A DNA stretch of 32,086 nt, from positions 143,235 through 175,320 of the forward strand of contig NZ_MHXN01000037.1 in NCBI RefSeq assembly GCF_001824475.1. The letters run 5' to 3'. The notes beneath the pieces are model-generated. The model made no database searches, was not told the DNA's origin, and saw only the letters and a program-made list of their open reading frames with translations. Shown piece after piece: positions 9,030-17,082 of the stretch. The stretch is from Phenylobacterium sp. RIFCSPHIGHO2_01_FULL_69_31 (lineage in GTDB: Bacteria > Pseudomonadota > Alphaproteobacteria > Caulobacterales > Caulobacteraceae). Both the position numbers and the translations under genes were made by a program. Each line of letters opens with the position of its first letter. Position 1 is the stretch's first letter.

Positions 9030-9941
9030 ATGAGCCCGCCCCAAATCGCCGCGGCGTCCGAGGTGATGCGCACCACCGGCTGGGCCGACTACGCCCTGCT
9101 GGATTCGGGGCATGGCCGCAAACTGGAACGGTACGGCCCCTACACGGTGGTCCGGCCCGAGCCGCAGTGCCTGTGGACGCCCCGCCTGCCCGCCAGTGCG
9201 TGGGAGGCGGCGGATGCGGTGTTCGACCCCAGCGACGAGGAGGACGCCGGCCGCTGGCGGTTCAAGGGGCAGCCGGTGGAGCGCTGGCCGCTCGGCTGGG
9301 GCGAGGTGAAGTTCCACGGCCGCTTCACCGCCTTCCGGCACCTGGCCTTCTTTCCCGAGCAGGCGGCGAACTGGGCCTGGCTGGACGAAAAGGTGCGGGC
9401 CGCGGTCGCCGAGGGGGGCGAGGCGCCGCCGCGGGTGCTGAACCTGTTCGGCTACACCGGCGTCGCCAGCCTGGTGATGGCGGCGGCCGGGGCGGCGGTG
9501 ACCCACGTGGACGCCTCCAAGAAGGCGGTGGCCTGGGCGCGGGAGAACGCCGAGCTGTCGGGCCTGTCCGACCGCCCGGTTCGGTGGATCGTCGAGGACG
9601 CCAAGAAGTACGTGGCCCGCGAGGTGCGCCGCGGCTCGACCTACGAGGGGATCATCCTGGACCCGCCGAAGTACGGCCGCGGGCCGGACGGCCAGGTCTG
9701 GCGGCTGTTCGAGGACCTGCCTGAACTTGCCGGCCTATGCGCCCAACTTCTTTCGGAAAACGCCAGGTTCCTGGTGTTGAACGCCTATGCCGAGCGGATC
9801 TCCGGCGCGGCGCTGGCGGGCCTGCTGGCTGAGAAGCTGGACGGGCGCGGCGGGCGGATCGAGTGGGGCGAGCTGGCGCTGGAGGAACAGCGCGGCGATC
9901 GGGCCATCGGCATGAGCTTCTTCGCCCGGTGGAGCGCATGA
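9030..9941 (+). CDS. Class I SAM-dependent methyltransferase, RlmI/RlmK-like
   Basis: This 303-residue protein most resembles the methyltransferase domain of the bacterial rRNA large-subunit m5C/m7G enzymes (RlmI and the C-terminal half of RlmKL). It lacks the N-terminal PUA domain of RlmI. The SAM-binding motif I appears as VLNLFGYTGVASLVMAAAGA, motif II as VTHVDASKKAVAWARENA, and the catalytic-type motif IV as IILDPPKYGRGPDG. The ATG at 9030 follows AAGGGG at 9018-9023, a good ribosome site, and starts just before the conserved WADYALLDSGHGRKLE segment. It overlaps the downstream SpoU-family gene by ATGA, so both are probably made together and act in ribosomal RNA modification. The exact target nucleotide is not determinable here. 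Confidence 0.85.
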   Translation: MSPPQIAAASEVMRTTGWADYALLDSGHGRKLERYGPYTVVRPEPQCLWTPRLPASAWEAADAVFDPSDEEDAGRWRFKGQPVERWPLGWGEVKFHGRFTAFRHLAFFPEQAANWAWLDEKVRAAVAEGGEAPPRVLNLFGYTGVASLVMAAAGAAVTHVDASKKAVAWARENAELSGLSDRPVRWIVEDAKKYVAREVRRGSTYEGIILDPPKYGRGPDGQVWRLFEDLPELAGLCAQLLSENARFLVLNAYAERISGAALAGLLAEKLDGRGGRIEWGELALEEQRGDRAIGMSFFARWSA

Positions 9942-10729
9942 GCGCGCGCACCATCAGCTCGCTGCAGAACCCGACGGTGAAGGCGGTCCGGGCGCTGCAC
10001 ATGCGCAAGGAACGCGACGAGACCGGCCTCTTCGTCGCCGAGGGGCTGAAGAACGTCATCGAGGGGATCGACACCGGCCACGCGCCGAAGATACTGATGC
10101 ACGGGCCCGACGCCGCCAGCCATCCGATGATGCAGAAGGCCGTGCAGGCGACCCTGGCCGCCCGCGGCGAGGTGATCGAGGTCACCCACGACATCCTGGC
10201 CAAGGTCTCGCGTCGCGAGAACCCGCAGGCGGTGGTGGGCGTGTTCCCGCAGGCGTTCGTGGCGCTGGCCGAGGTGACGCCTGGCGTGGCGCAGTGCGTG
10301 GTGGCGCTGCACCGCGTGCGAGACCCCGGCAACCTCGGGACCATCATCCGCACGGCCGATTCCGCCGGCTGCGGGGCGGTGGTGCTAGTGGGCGAGTGCT
10401 GCGACCCCTATTCCGTCGAGGCGGTGCGGGCGACCATGGGCTCGATCTTCGCCGTGCCGCTGGCGAGGGCGACCGAGGAGGCGTTCGCGGCGTGGCGGAC
10501 GGGCTGGACCGGCTCGGTGGTGGGCACCCTGCTTTCCGCCACCGTGACCCACAGCGCGGCGTCCTATGCGAAGCCGGCCATCGTGCTGATGGGCAACGAG
10601 CAGCAGGGGCTGACGCCGGACATGGCCGCCCTCTGCGACGTGAACGTGAAGATCCCCATGCGCGGCCGGGCCGACAGCCTGAACCTTTCGGTGGCCACCG
10701 GGATCATGATCTACGCCGCCACCGCCTGA
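9938..10729 (+). CDS. SpoU/TrmH family RNA 2'-O-methyltransferase
   Basis: This is a 263-residue SPOUT-class methyltransferase acting on RNA ribose 2'-hydroxyls with SAM. The N-terminal ~100 residues form the substrate-binding domain (SLQNPTVKAVRALHMRKERDE, LFVAEGLKNV). The three SpoU knot motifs are clear: motif 1 VRDPGNLGTIIRTAD, motif 2 VLMGNEQQGL, and motif 3 IPMRGRADSLNLSVATGI. It could modify either 23S rRNA (RlmB/TsnR-like) or tRNA; the sequence alone does not settle this. The ATG overlaps the stop of the preceding methyltransferase gene (ATGA), so translation is coupled. No terminator is evident before the next gene 61 bases downstream. Confidence 0.9.
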   Translation: MSARTISSLQNPTVKAVRALHMRKERDETGLFVAEGLKNVIEGIDTGHAPKILMHGPDAASHPMMQKAVQATLAARGEVIEVTHDILAKVSRRENPQAVVGVFPQAFVALAEVTPGVAQCVVALHRVRDPGNLGTIIRTADSAGCGAVVLVGECCDPYSVEAVRATMGSIFAVPLARATEEAFAAWRTGWTGSVVGTLLSATVTHSAASYAKPAIVLMGNEQQGLTPDMAALCDVNVKIPMRGRADSLNLSVATGIMIYAATA

Positions 10730-10790
10730 CGCCGTGTCACAGCCGGGGCTCCTCCTCCGTCCTAGGGGCAGAGAATGAGGAGATCCCCCC

Positions 10791-11249
10791 ATGTCCAAGC
10801 GCCTGAACCCCCATATCGTCGCCCCCCAGGCCATGAAGCCGATGGTCGACATCGAGGCCTACCTGTCCGGCTGTGGCCTGGAGCACAGCCTGATCGAGCT
10901 GGTGAAGATGCGGACCTCGCAGATCAACGGCTGCGCCTTCTGCCTGCACATGCATTCGAAGGACGCGCGCGCCGCCGGCGAGACCGAGGAGCGGCTCTAC
11001 CTGCTGAACGGCTGGCGGGAATCCACCCTCTACACGCCGCGCGAACGCGCCGCCCTGGCCTGGACCGAGGCCCTGACCCTGCTGGCGCAGACTGGCGCGC
11101 CGGACGCCGACTATGAGGGGCTGTTCCCGCACTTCGACGAGACCGAGGCGGTGAACCTGACCCTGCTCATCACCACGATCAACGCCTGGAACCGCATCGC
11201 CGTCGGCTTCCGCAGCCAGCACCCGCGAGCGTGGAAGGTGGCGGCGTAG
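10791..11249 (+). CDS. Carboxymuconolactone decarboxylase / AhpD-like protein
   Basis: This 152-residue all-helical protein belongs to the CMD family in its AhpD-like branch. The redox motif Cys48-x2-Cys51-x3-His55 is intact in INGCAFCLHMHSKDAR, so it can act as a thiol peroxidase-type reductant rather than a decarboxylase. The C-terminal helices (AALAWTEALTLLAQ, NLTLLITTINAWNRIAVGFR) match the conserved family pattern. The ATG at 10791 has GAGGAGA seven bases upstream. It stands alone after the RNA methyltransferase pair and faces hrpB across a palindromic repeat. Many family members sit next to an ECF sigma factor, but none is adjacent here. The substrate is unknown; a role in peroxide or organic peroxide defence is inferred from the family. 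Confidence 0.87.
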   Translation: MSKRLNPHIVAPQAMKPMVDIEAYLSGCGLEHSLIELVKMRTSQINGCAFCLHMHSKDARAAGETEERLYLLNGWRESTLYTPRERAALAWTEALTLLAQTGAPDADYEGLFPHFDETEAVNLTLLITTINAWNRIAVGFRSQHPRAWKVAA

Positions 11250-11261
11250 GGGGCGGAAGTT

Positions 11262-11375
11262 GCTCCCCCTTTGGGGGAGCTGTCGGCGAATGCCGACTGA
11301 GGGGGCCGCTCAAAACAATCGATCTGAGTGGAAGCCCCCTCCGGCGCTTCGCGCCACCTCCCCCGACGGGGGAGG
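11262..11375. repeat. Composite palindromic intergenic repeat
   Basis: Four hairpins in a row fill the gap between convergent genes: GCTCCCCC-TTT-GGGGGAGC (11262-11280), GTCGGC-GAAT-GCCGAC (11282-11297), GGCGC-TTC-GCGCC (11343-11355), and CCTCCCC/GGGGAGG (11357-11375). The outer hairpins are near mirror images, so the whole element is itself inverted-repeat-like with a unique centre (about 11305-11335). It resembles dispersed GC-rich elements of Caulobacteraceae and could terminate transcription from both flanking genes. It differs in sequence from the element at 3430-3563. Confidence 0.55.
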
Positions 11376-11386
11376 AATTGCGATGT

Positions 11387-13813
11387 CTAGGTCCCCCGCG
11401 GCTTGGCGCGGGCGGTGGGGGCGGCGGTGGCCGGGTCTTCGGGCCAGACGTGCTTGGGGTAGCGGCCGCGCATATCCGAGCGGACGTCTTTCCAGGAGCC
11501 CTTCCAGAAGCCCGGCAGGTCCTTGGTGGTCTGGATGGGGCGGTGGCCGGGGGAGAGCAGCGACATGGTGATGGGCACGCCCGCGACGGTGGGATGCTGG
11601 GCGATGCCGAACACCTCCTGCACCCGCACGTCCACGCGGGGACCGGCCTCGGCGGCGTAGTCGATCGTGAAGCTGTTGCCCGTAGGCGCGGTCCAGCGGG
11701 CCGGCGCCTCGGCGTCGAGGCGGCGTTGCAGGTCCCAGGGCACGAGGGTGCGCAGGGCGCCGTCCAGCGTATCGGGCTTGAGGGCGGACAGGCCGCGTAC
11801 GCCCGCCAGGACCGGCGTCAGCCAGTCATCGAGGCACGCCAGCAGGGCCGAGTCCGACAGGTCGGGCCAAGCGGGGTCCCGGGCGTGGAGGAAGGCCAGG
11901 CGCTCGCGCAGGCTCTGGGCCGCCGCGCCCCACGGCAGCGCTTCCACGCCCTCGCGGCGGACGCGGTCGGCCAGCGCCCGGGCGATCAGCTCCGGATCGG
12001 GGTTGTCGTCGACCTCCTCGCGGATCGTCAGGCGGCCCAGGCGCGTGAGACGCTTGGCGCGCAGCCGGCCGCCGCCGCTTTCCTCCAGGCGTTCCTCGAC
12101 CTCGAACTGGGCCCGGAAGGCGACGAGCTCGGCCGGCGCCAGCGGCGCGGCCAGAAGGATGCGGTCGCGGCGATCGCCGCCGCCCAGCTCGGCCACCGCA
12201 AGCCAGGGTTCGCGGGCCAGCGCATCCGTGGGCTCGACGAAGGCGCCGCGGCCCGTGACGAGCTGGAACTCGCCATGCCCGCCGCGCGCCTTGGCCACCC
12301 GCTCGGGATAGGCGAAGGCCAGCAGCAGGCCGTCGGACAGGGGCTCGCCCTTCCCTGGCTTGCCGCTGAGACCCGTCCAGCGGTCGGCCAGGGCCTTGGC
12401 GTCGCGGGCTCTCGGGCTGCGGTCGCGCTCCAGCGCATCGAGGCGGTGGCGCAGATCGGCGTCGCGTCCGCCGAGGCCCCGTTCGGTGATCAGCGCCGCG
12501 ATGCGGGCGGCCCGCAGCGCCTGGCCGGTCTCGGCGGCCTTCAGCACCATGTGGGCCAGGCGCGGCGCCAGGGGGAACTCGGCCAGGGCGCGGCCGTGGG
12601 CGGTGAGCACGCCCCCCTCGTCCAGCGCCTCCAGCCGACGCAGCAGGGCGCGGGCCTCGGCGAAGGCGGCGGCGGGCGGCGGGTCGAGGAAGGCCAGGCC
12701 TGAAGCGTCCTTGGCGCCCCAGCGGGCGAGGTCGAGGGCCAGGCCCGACAGGTCGGCGTCCAGGATCTCCGGGTCGGCATAGGCTAGCAGCGCCCGCGTT
12801 TCGGCCTCGTCCCACAGTCGATAGCAGGCGCCGGGCTCGGTGCGGCCCGCGCGGCCGCGGCGCTGGTCGGCGGCGGCGCGGGAGACGCGGACGGTGGCCA
12901 GGCGCATCAGGCCACTGGCCGGATCGTAGCGCGGCACGCGGGCCAAGCCGCAGTCGACGACCACCCGCACGCCCTGGATGGTCAGGCTGGTCTCGGCGAT
13001 TGACGTGGCCAGGACCACCTTGCGGACGCCCGGCGGCGGCGGCTCGATGGCGCGGTCCTGGTCGCGCGGGTCGAGGGCCCCATAGAGCGGGGCGATCTCG
13101 ACGCCCGGGCGGGCCCGCTCGCGCAGGCGCTCGGCCGTGCGCAGGATCTCCCCCTGGCCGGGCAGGAAGACCAGCAGGCTGCCCGTCTCCTCCGCCAGGG
13201 CGCGTTCGACGGCGCGGACGGCCTGGTCCTCGATCCGCAGCCGGTCGTCGCGGCCGAGGTAGCGGGTCTCGACCGGAAACATGCGCCCCAGGCTTTCGAC
13301 CACCGGCGCCGCGTCCAGCAGCCGGGCGACCGCCGCGCCGTCGAGGGTCGCCGACATGACCAGCAGGCGCAGGTCGTCCCGCAACACCCGTTGTGCGTCC
13401 CGAGCGAGCGCCAGCCCCAGGTCGGCGTCCAGGCTGCGCTCGTGGAACTCGTCGAAGATCACGCAGGCGACGCCCGCCAGCTCCGGGTCGGCCAGGACCA
13501 TGCGGGTGAAGACACCCTCGGTGACGACCTCGATCCGCGTGGCGGCCGAGACGCGGCTCTGCATCCGCACCCTGTAGCCGACCGTCTGGCCCACGGGCTC
13601 GCCCAAGGACTTGGCCATCCGCTCGGCGGCGGCGCGGGCGGCGAGCCGGCGGGGCTCCAGCACGATGATCTTGCCGCCGGCCCACGGCTCCTCCAGCAGC
13701 TCAAGCGGGACCACGGTGGTCTTGCCCGCCCCGGGCGGCGCGACCAGCACGGCCGCGTTCGCCGCGGCGAGCGCAGCCTTCAGGTCGGGCAAGGCCTCGT
13801 GGATGGGCAGCAT
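11387..13813 (-). CDS. hrpB: ATP-dependent DEAH-box helicase HrpB
   Basis: This 808-residue protein is a DExH-box RNA helicase of the HrpB family. In other bacteria HrpB members are linked to RNA processing, but their substrates are mostly undefined. Domain 1 carries the P-loop APPGAGKTT, EPRRLAARAAAERM (motif Ia), FDEFHERS (motif II, DEFH variant) and VMSATLDG (motif III). Domain 2 carries VLATSIAETSLTI (motif V) and QRRGRAGRTEPG (motif VI). The helicase-associated domain and the HrpB-specific C-terminal domain follow, ending with VPITMSLLSPGHRPIQTTKDLPGFW. I use the ATG at 13813; an in-frame ATG at 13843 would add ten residues and cannot be excluded. A UUCG-type hairpin lies just upstream. 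It is divergent from an amino-acid permease gene and converges on the AhpD-like gene across a repeat. Confidence 0.95.
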   Translation of the reverse strand: MLPIHEALPDLKAALAAANAAVLVAPPGAGKTTVVPLELLEEPWAGGKIIVLEPRRLAARAAAERMAKSLGEPVGQTVGYRVRMQSRVSAATRIEVVTEGVFTRMVLADPELAGVACVIFDEFHERSLDADLGLALARDAQRVLRDDLRLLVMSATLDGAAVARLLDAAPVVESLGRMFPVETRYLGRDDRLRIEDQAVRAVERALAEETGSLLVFLPGQGEILRTAERLRERARPGVEIAPLYGALDPRDQDRAIEPPPPGVRKVVLATSIAETSLTIQGVRVVVDCGLARVPRYDPASGLMRLATVRVSRAAADQRRGRAGRTEPGACYRLWDEAETRALLAYADPEILDADLSGLALDLARWGAKDASGLAFLDPPPAAAFAEARALLRRLEALDEGGVLTAHGRALAEFPLAPRLAHMVLKAAETGQALRAARIAALITERGLGGRDADLRHRLDALERDRSPRARDAKALADRWTGLSGKPGKGEPLSDGLLLAFAYPERVAKARGGHGEFQLVTGRGAFVEPTDALAREPWLAVAELGGGDRRDRILLAAPLAPAELVAFRAQFEVEERLEESGGGRLRAKRLTRLGRLTIREEVDDNPDPELIARALADRVRREGVEALPWGAAAQSLRERLAFLHARDPAWPDLSDSALLACLDDWLTPVLAGVRGLSALKPDTLDGALRTLVPWDLQRRLDAEAPARWTAPTGNSFTIDYAAEAGPRVDVRVQEVFGIAQHPTVAGVPITMSLLSPGHRPIQTTKDLPGFWKGSWKDVRSDMRGRYPKHVWPEDPATAAPTARAKPRGT

Positions 13814-13848
13814 TCGCCCGGCTCTAGCCTGCCAGGAGGGCATATGAA

Positions 13849-13864
13849 AACGCCTTCGGGCGTT
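13849..13864. other. Tetraloop hairpin upstream of hrpB
   Basis: AACGCC-TTCG-GGCGTT is a perfect 6-bp stem with a TTCG loop on the plus strand. On the minus strand the stem is followed by TTTC immediately before the alternative hrpB ATG at 13843. It could be a leader attenuator of hrpB, a weak terminator of antisense reading, or a 5' UTR hairpin of the permease transcript. No choice is possible from sequence. Confidence 0.3.
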
Positions 13865-13949
13865 GGCGCTTGACCGCAAGGGCACAAGCAAGCCACGGTC
13901 GCGCCAAATTTTACCTGGGCGGCTCGGGGGCCGCCGTTCGGAGGAATAT

Positions 13950-15476
13950 ATGTGGCGCGTTAAGCCGCTCGACGCGATCCTGGCTACGGCCGAAAAGAAG
14001 TCACTCCATCGCTCGCTCGGGCCGTTCCAGCTCACCATGCTGGGCATCGGGGCCATCATCGGCACCGGGATCTTCGTCCTGACGGCGGAAGCCGCGCAGA
14101 AGGCGGGCCCGGGGATGATCCTGGCCTTCATCATCGCAGGCTTCGTCTGCGCCGTGGCGGCGCTCTGCTATGCCGAAATGGCGGCCATGGTGCCGGTTTC
14201 CGGCTCGGCCTACACCTACAGCTACGCCGTGATGGGCGAGCTGCTGGCCTGGATGGTCGGCTGGGCGCTGATTCTCGAATACGCGGTCGCGGCCGGCGCC
14301 GTTTCGGTGGGCTGGTCCGGCTATGTGGTCGGCCTGCTGGAGAACGCTTTCTCGATCGACATACCCGACCTCCTGGTCCGCGGTCCCTTCGACGGCGGGA
14401 TGGTCAATCTGCCGGCCGCGGGCATCGCCCTGGTCGTCACGGCCCTGCTGGTGATCGGCACACGGGAATCCGCCACGGTCAACGCCTTCCTGGTGGCGAT
14501 CAAGGTGGCCGCCCTCAGCCTGTTCGTCGTGCTGGCGGTGCCGGTCATGAACATGGAGAACTTCAACCCGTTCATGCCGCTGGGCTTTGCCGGCGTCTCG
14601 GCGGCGGCGGCCTCGATCTTCTTCGCCTACGTGGGCTTCGACGCGGTCTCGACGGCCGCCGAAGAGACCAAGAACCCGCAGCGGAACATGCCCATCGGCC
14701 TGATCGGTTCGCTGGGGATCTGCACGATCTTCTACATCCTGGTGGCGTCGGGCGTGATCGGCACGGTAGGCGCCCAGCCTGTCCTCGACGCGTCGGGCGC
14801 GGGCATGCGGCCCGGCAGCCCGGAACTCAGCGCCGCCTGTGCGGCCCTGGGCGACACCAAGGTGGTCTGCTCGAAGGAAGCGCTGGCCTGGACCCTGCGC
14901 GAAATCGGCTGGCCGCAGATCGGCAACCTGATCGGCCTCGCCGCCGGCCTGGCTCTGCCCTCGGTCATCCTGATGATGATGTTTGGCCAGACCCGCATCT
15001 TCTTCGTGATGAGCCGCGACGGCCTCCTGCCGCCGGTGCTGTCCAAGGTGCACCCGAAGTTCAAGACGCCGCACGTGATCACCATCATCACCGGCATCTT
15101 CGTGGCCCTGTTCGCCGCCTTCTTCCCGGTGGGGATCCTGGCGGACATCTCGAACTCGGGGACGCTGTTCGCCTTCGCCATGGTGGCCATCGCCGTCCTG
15201 GTGCTGCGGCGCACCGATCCCGACCGCAAGCGCCCGTTCCGGACGCCGGCGGTCATCGTCGTGGCCCCGCTGGCGGCCATCGGGTGCGTCTACCTCTTCG
15301 TGAGCCTGCCGCACGAGACGCAGCTGATGTTCGTCGGCTGGGCGATCGTGGGCCTCGTGGTCTACTTCGCCTATGGCTACCGCAAGAGCCACGTGGCGCA
15401 CGGGTCGCCCGAGACCCACGAGCTGGACGCCGACGCACCGCCAAACCCGGTGCCGCCGCTGCCCGGCGCCGAGTAA
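13950..15476 (+). CDS. APC superfamily amino-acid permease
   Basis: This 508-residue polytopic membrane transporter resembles the CAT/YfnA group of cationic or neutral amino-acid permeases. The first helix carries the unwound APC substrate motif (GIGAIIGTGIFVLT). About twelve hydrophobic segments follow, with the conserved SIFFAYVGFDAVSTAAEETKNP region in the middle and GQTRIFFVMSRDGLLP before the later helices. A hydrophilic loop near residues 270-310 with two Cys residues precedes helix 8. The ATG at 13950 has GGAGGA at 13940-13945, which decides against the longer in-frame opening at 13863. The gene is monocistronic: a strong intrinsic terminator begins 11 bases after the stop. The likely role is proton-coupled amino-acid uptake; the specific substrate is not readable. 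Confidence 0.92.
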   Translation: MWRVKPLDAILATAEKKSLHRSLGPFQLTMLGIGAIIGTGIFVLTAEAAQKAGPGMILAFIIAGFVCAVAALCYAEMAAMVPVSGSAYTYSYAVMGELLAWMVGWALILEYAVAAGAVSVGWSGYVVGLLENAFSIDIPDLLVRGPFDGGMVNLPAAGIALVVTALLVIGTRESATVNAFLVAIKVAALSLFVVLAVPVMNMENFNPFMPLGFAGVSAAAASIFFAYVGFDAVSTAAEETKNPQRNMPIGLIGSLGICTIFYILVASGVIGTVGAQPVLDASGAGMRPGSPELSAACAALGDTKVVCSKEALAWTLREIGWPQIGNLIGLAAGLALPSVILMMMFGQTRIFFVMSRDGLLPPVLSKVHPKFKTPHVITIITGIFVALFAAFFPVGILADISNSGTLFAFAMVAIAVLVLRRTDPDRKRPFRTPAVIVVAPLAAIGCVYLFVSLPHETQLMFVGWAIVGLVVYFAYGYRKSHVAHGSPETHELDADAPPNPVPPLPGAE

Positions 15477-15487
15477 ACCGCGACGGA

Positions 15488-15518
15488 AAGGCCCGGGATC
15501 GCTCCCGGGCCTTTTCTT
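15488..15518 (+). terminator. Intrinsic terminator of the permease gene
   Basis: A perfect 11-bp stem (AAGGCCCGGGA at 15488-15498, TCCCGGGCCTT at 15503-15513) with loop TCGC is followed by TTCTT. It lies directly after the permease stop codon and isolates that gene from the metallo-beta-lactamase-fold gene downstream. Confidence 0.92.
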
Positions 15519-15549
15519 ATGGGCCGCAAGCCCCGATCATGGGGCCGAC

Positions 15550-16227
15550 ATGAACGCCCCTGCCCCGCCCCTGCCCATCCGCGCGATGATCGCGCCGGTC
15601 ACCCCGCTCCAGCAGAACTGCACCATCGTGTGGTGCGCCAAGACCAACAAGGCGGCGATCATCGATCCCGGCGGCGAGGTCCCGAAGCTGATGGAGGCCC
15701 TAGAGAAGCAGGGGCTGACCCTGGAAAAGATCTGGATCACCCACGGCCACCTGGACCACGCGGGCGGCACGGCGGCCCTGAAGGCGCTGACCGGTGTCCC
15801 GATCGAGGGCCCGCACCCCGACGACCAGTTCTGGATCGACGACATCGGCGCCAGCGGCGCCAAGTGGGGCATGCCGGAGGCCCAGAGCTTCACCCCGGAC
15901 AGGTGGCTCAAGGACGGCGACAGAGTGTCGCTGGGCGAGACCGAGTTCGAAGTCATCCACTGCCCCGGCCACACCCCCGGCCACGTGGTCTTCTTCCACC
16001 GCCAGGCCCGCTTCGCCCAGGTGGGGGACGTGCTGTTCCAGGGCTCCATCGGACGGACCGATTTCCCGAGGGGGAACTACAAGGACCTGATCGACGCGAT
16101 CACCGGAAAGCTGTGGCCGCTGGGCGACGACGTGCGGTTCGTGCCCGGCCACGGCCCGATGTCGACCTTCGGCCAGGAGCGGAAGACCAACCCGTTCGTC
16201 GCCGACGACGTCCTGGCCGATCCATGA
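15550..16227 (+). CDS. gloC: MBL-fold hydrolase, type II glyoxalase II (GloC/YcbL-like)
   Basis: This is a 225-residue cytoplasmic metallo-beta-lactamase-fold enzyme. The metal ligands are complete: THGHLDHAGG (His-x-His-x-Asp-His), CPGHTPGH (third His), QVGDVLFQGSIGRTDFPRGN (bridging Asp) and FVPGHGPMSTFGQE (last His). The GSIGRTDFPRG and PGHGPMST strings match the E. coli YcbL (GloC) type, which hydrolyses S-lactoylglutathione in methylglyoxal detoxification. The C-terminal glutathione-binding domain of classical GloB is absent, as usual for this type. The start at ATG 15550 has only a weak ribosome site (GGGGCC); an internal ATG at 15586 is possible. It is cut off from the upstream permease by a terminator and lies 78 bases before the response regulator gene. 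Confidence 0.88.
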   Translation: MNAPAPPLPIRAMIAPVTPLQQNCTIVWCAKTNKAAIIDPGGEVPKLMEALEKQGLTLEKIWITHGHLDHAGGTAALKALTGVPIEGPHPDDQFWIDDIGASGAKWGMPEAQSFTPDRWLKDGDRVSLGETEFEVIHCPGHTPGHVVFFHRQARFAQVGDVLFQGSIGRTDFPRGNYKDLIDAITGKLWPLGDDVRFVPGHGPMSTFGQERKTNPFVADDVLADP

Positions 16228-16241
16228 CCCGGCCCGTCACG

Positions 16242-16270
16242 GTTGGGACACCTCGGTTTCAGTTGAGACA
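16242..16270. promoter_or_regulatory. Direct repeat upstream of the OmpR-type regulator
   Basis: GTTGGGACA (16242-16250) and GTTGAGACA (16262-16270) match at 8 of 9 positions with a 20-base period, two turns of the helix. They lie 36-64 bases before the regulator's ATG. OmpR/PhoB-family regulators bind tandem direct repeats on one DNA face, so autoregulation is plausible. Function is inferred. Confidence 0.4.
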
Positions 16271-16305
16271 TTTGCCCGTTACGGCCGGCGGACAAGCTGG
16301 CGCCC

Positions 16306-17043
16306 ATGGAGCTTGCGACTGACATGGCCGGGGCCGGCGCCCGAATCCTGATGGTGGACGACGATCCGGGTATCCGCGACGTCGTCTCCGACTTCCTGGG
16401 CAAGCATGGGTACAAGGTGGACACCGCCGGGGACGCGACCGAGATGGAGCGCGTGCTGGAGCGTGGGCCCGTCGACCTGATCGTGCTGGACATCATGATG
16501 CCGGGCGAGGACGGGCTGGCCGTCTGCCGCCGCCTGACCACCACCGAGAACGCGCCGCCGATCATCATGCTGTCGGCCATGGGCGAGGACACCGACCGCA
16601 TCGTGGGCCTGGAGCTGGGCGCCGACGACTACCTGGCCAAGCCGTGCAACCCGCGCGAACTGCTGGCGCGGGTGCGAGCCGTGCTGCGGCGGGCCGAGCA
16701 GCGGACCACCAGCGGGGCGCTGGGAGCCGGCTGCGAGTTCGCCGGCTGGCGGCTTGACCTGGTGCGGCGCGAGCTGCGCTCGCCGGCCGGGGTGGTGGTG
16801 AACCTGAGCTCGGGCGAGTTCTCCCTGCTCCGCGCCTTCGTGGAGCGGCCGCAGCGGGTGCTGACCCGCGACCAGTTGCTGGAGTTCGCCCGCGGCCCCG
16901 ACAGCGACGCCTTCGACCGGGCCATCGACGTGCAGATCAGCCGCCTGCGGCGTAAGCTCGACGACGGCGGCGGCGGACACGACCTGATCCGCACGATCCG
17001 CAACGAGGGCTACATGTTCACGGCGAAGGTGAAACGGGCGTGA
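16306..17043 (+). CDS. OmpR/PhoB-family response regulator
   Basis: This 245-residue two-component regulator has a receiver domain (residues 13-125) followed by an OmpR-type winged helix (about 145-240). The acidic pocket is VDDD, the phospho-acceptor is Asp62 in LIVLDIMMPGEDG, the switch residue is Ser89 in IIMLSAMGE, and the lysine is Lys111 in GADDYLAKPCNPRELLARV. The DNA-binding domain shows FSLLRAFVERPQRVLTRDQLLE, the recognition helix region AIDVQISRLRRKL, and the wing IRTIRNEGYMF. Start at ATG 16306; ATG 16324 is an alternative that removes six residues. It lies 25 bases before its kinase gene, with a 29-base tandem duplication at the junction. The partner module downstream is a MacAB-type exporter, so the likely output is efflux control. 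Confidence 0.94.
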   Translation: MELATDMAGAGARILMVDDDPGIRDVVSDFLGKHGYKVDTAGDATEMERVLERGPVDLIVLDIMMPGEDGLAVCRRLTTTENAPPIIMLSAMGEDTDRIVGLELGADDYLAKPCNPRELLARVRAVLRRAEQRTTSGALGAGCEFAGWRLDLVRRELRSPAGVVVNLSSGEFSLLRAFVERPQRVLTRDQLLEFARGPDSDAFDRAIDVQISRLRRKLDDGGGGHDLIRTIRNEGYMFTAKVKRA

Positions 17044-17082
17044 CGCCCTTCGGGAAGGTGAAGCGGGCGTGAAGTCCTTCGG
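17025..17082 (+). repeat. 29-bp imperfect tandem duplication at the regulator/kinase junction
   Basis: Bases 17025-17053 and 17054-17082 match at 26 of 29 positions, both starting GAAGGTGAA and ending CCTTCGG. Copy 1 holds the regulator's stop (GCG-TGA); copy 2 holds the kinase's GTG start at the equivalent GTGA. The parsimonious reading is an ancestral GTGA stop/start overlap split by a small duplication. Confidence 0.85.

Noticed and set aside
11262..11375. CRISPR-like array
   Set aside because: The hairpins are all different, with no regular repeat-spacer pattern and no cas genes.
14001..15419. Long minus-strand frame opposite the permease gene, rich in His, Asp and Gln
   Set aside because: Antisense shadow of a twelve-helix transporter with clear motifs and its own terminator.
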